Assembly (NCBI GenBank): GCA_903831635.1
Contig: CAIKYN010000406.1
Coordinates: forward strand, 1 to 5,372
DNA: 5,372 nt
Origin: an uncultured Spartobacteria bacterium
GTDB lineage: Bacteria; Verrucomicrobiota; Verrucomicrobiia; Chthoniobacterales; UBA6821
Reading direction: 5' to 3'
Made by a program: the position numbers and the translations under genes. The notes below the pieces were generated by a model. The model was not told the origin of the DNA. It did no database searches and was given only the letters and a program-made list of their open reading frames with translations. Shown piece by piece: positions 5,320 to 5,372 of the stretch; the stretch's first letter is position 1, and every line of letters starts with the position of its first letter.

Positions 5320-5372
5320 ATGGAACATCTCATTTACCTTCTTCCCATCCTGGGTCTTGTGGCCTTGGTCTA
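5320..5372 (+). CDS. Start of a hydrophobic membrane protein, possibly membrane-bound pyrophosphatase (3' truncated)
   Basis: An ATG at 5320 opens a frame that runs off the right edge after 17 codons, MEHLIYLLPILGLVALV, the start of a membrane helix with no charged residue after His3. The pattern of a short acidic/polar start, then LxPIxGLxAL, resembles the first helix of bacterial membrane-bound H+/Na+-pumping pyrophosphatases (HppA), and the position directly after ppa fits that idea. Seventeen residues cannot prove it; any polytopic membrane protein or a signal anchor could begin like this. The start follows a structured spacer and has no visible Shine-Dalgarno, like other genes in the window. 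Confidence 0.5.
   Translation, partial: MEHLIYLLPILGLVALV

Overview
The window reads almost entirely on the + strand. It looks like ordinary chromosomal housekeeping and envelope DNA from a Gram-negative bacterium. The Gram-negative call rests on the 3' end of an MCE/PqiB-type protein, a family that works between inner and outer membrane. Several start codons (leuA at 613, lemA, ppa, the last gene) have pyrimidine- or AT-rich leaders with no clear Shine-Dalgarno sequence. With the moderately GC-rich codon use and gene types, this fits a member of the Verrucomicrobiota/PVC group, but that placement is an inference and not firm. I see no mobile element, CRISPR array, tRNA/rRNA or sign of recent transfer.

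Layout: (1) positions 1-429, the C-terminal part of a PqiB-like MCE-domain protein, cut by the left edge. (2) 430-612, a leader region before leuA that holds a leucine-rich small ORF with a good ribosome binding site, ending in an ATGA overlap with the leuA start, plus several inverted repeats. (3) 613-2166, leuA, 2-isopropylmalate synthase with its leucine-binding regulatory domain. (4) 2229-4438, a tight three-gene cluster: a LemA family protein, a secreted/membrane-anchored TPM-domain protein with a glycine-rich tail, and a small potassium-channel-like membrane protein with a TTLGYGD filter. (5) 4439-4544, a strong hairpin and a good sigma70-like promoter. (6) 4545-5144, ppa, a family I soluble inorganic pyrophosphatase. 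(7) 5145-5319, a spacer rich in hairpins. (8) 5320 to the right edge, the first 17 residues of a hydrophobic protein, perhaps a membrane-bound proton/sodium-pumping pyrophosphatase (hppA).

How the genes relate: leuA makes the first committed intermediate of leucine synthesis, a pathway regulated in many bacteria by leader-peptide attenuation, so the leucine-rich leader ORF deserves a check even though its layout is not classical. lemA and the TPM gene are a recurrent pair in bacteria, and here the channel gene is coupled to them, suggesting one membrane-associated unit. If the last gene is hppA, a soluble and an energy-conserving pyrophosphatase lie side by side. The leader before leuA is the most interesting non-coding feature. 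Nothing here clearly amounts to an undescribed system.
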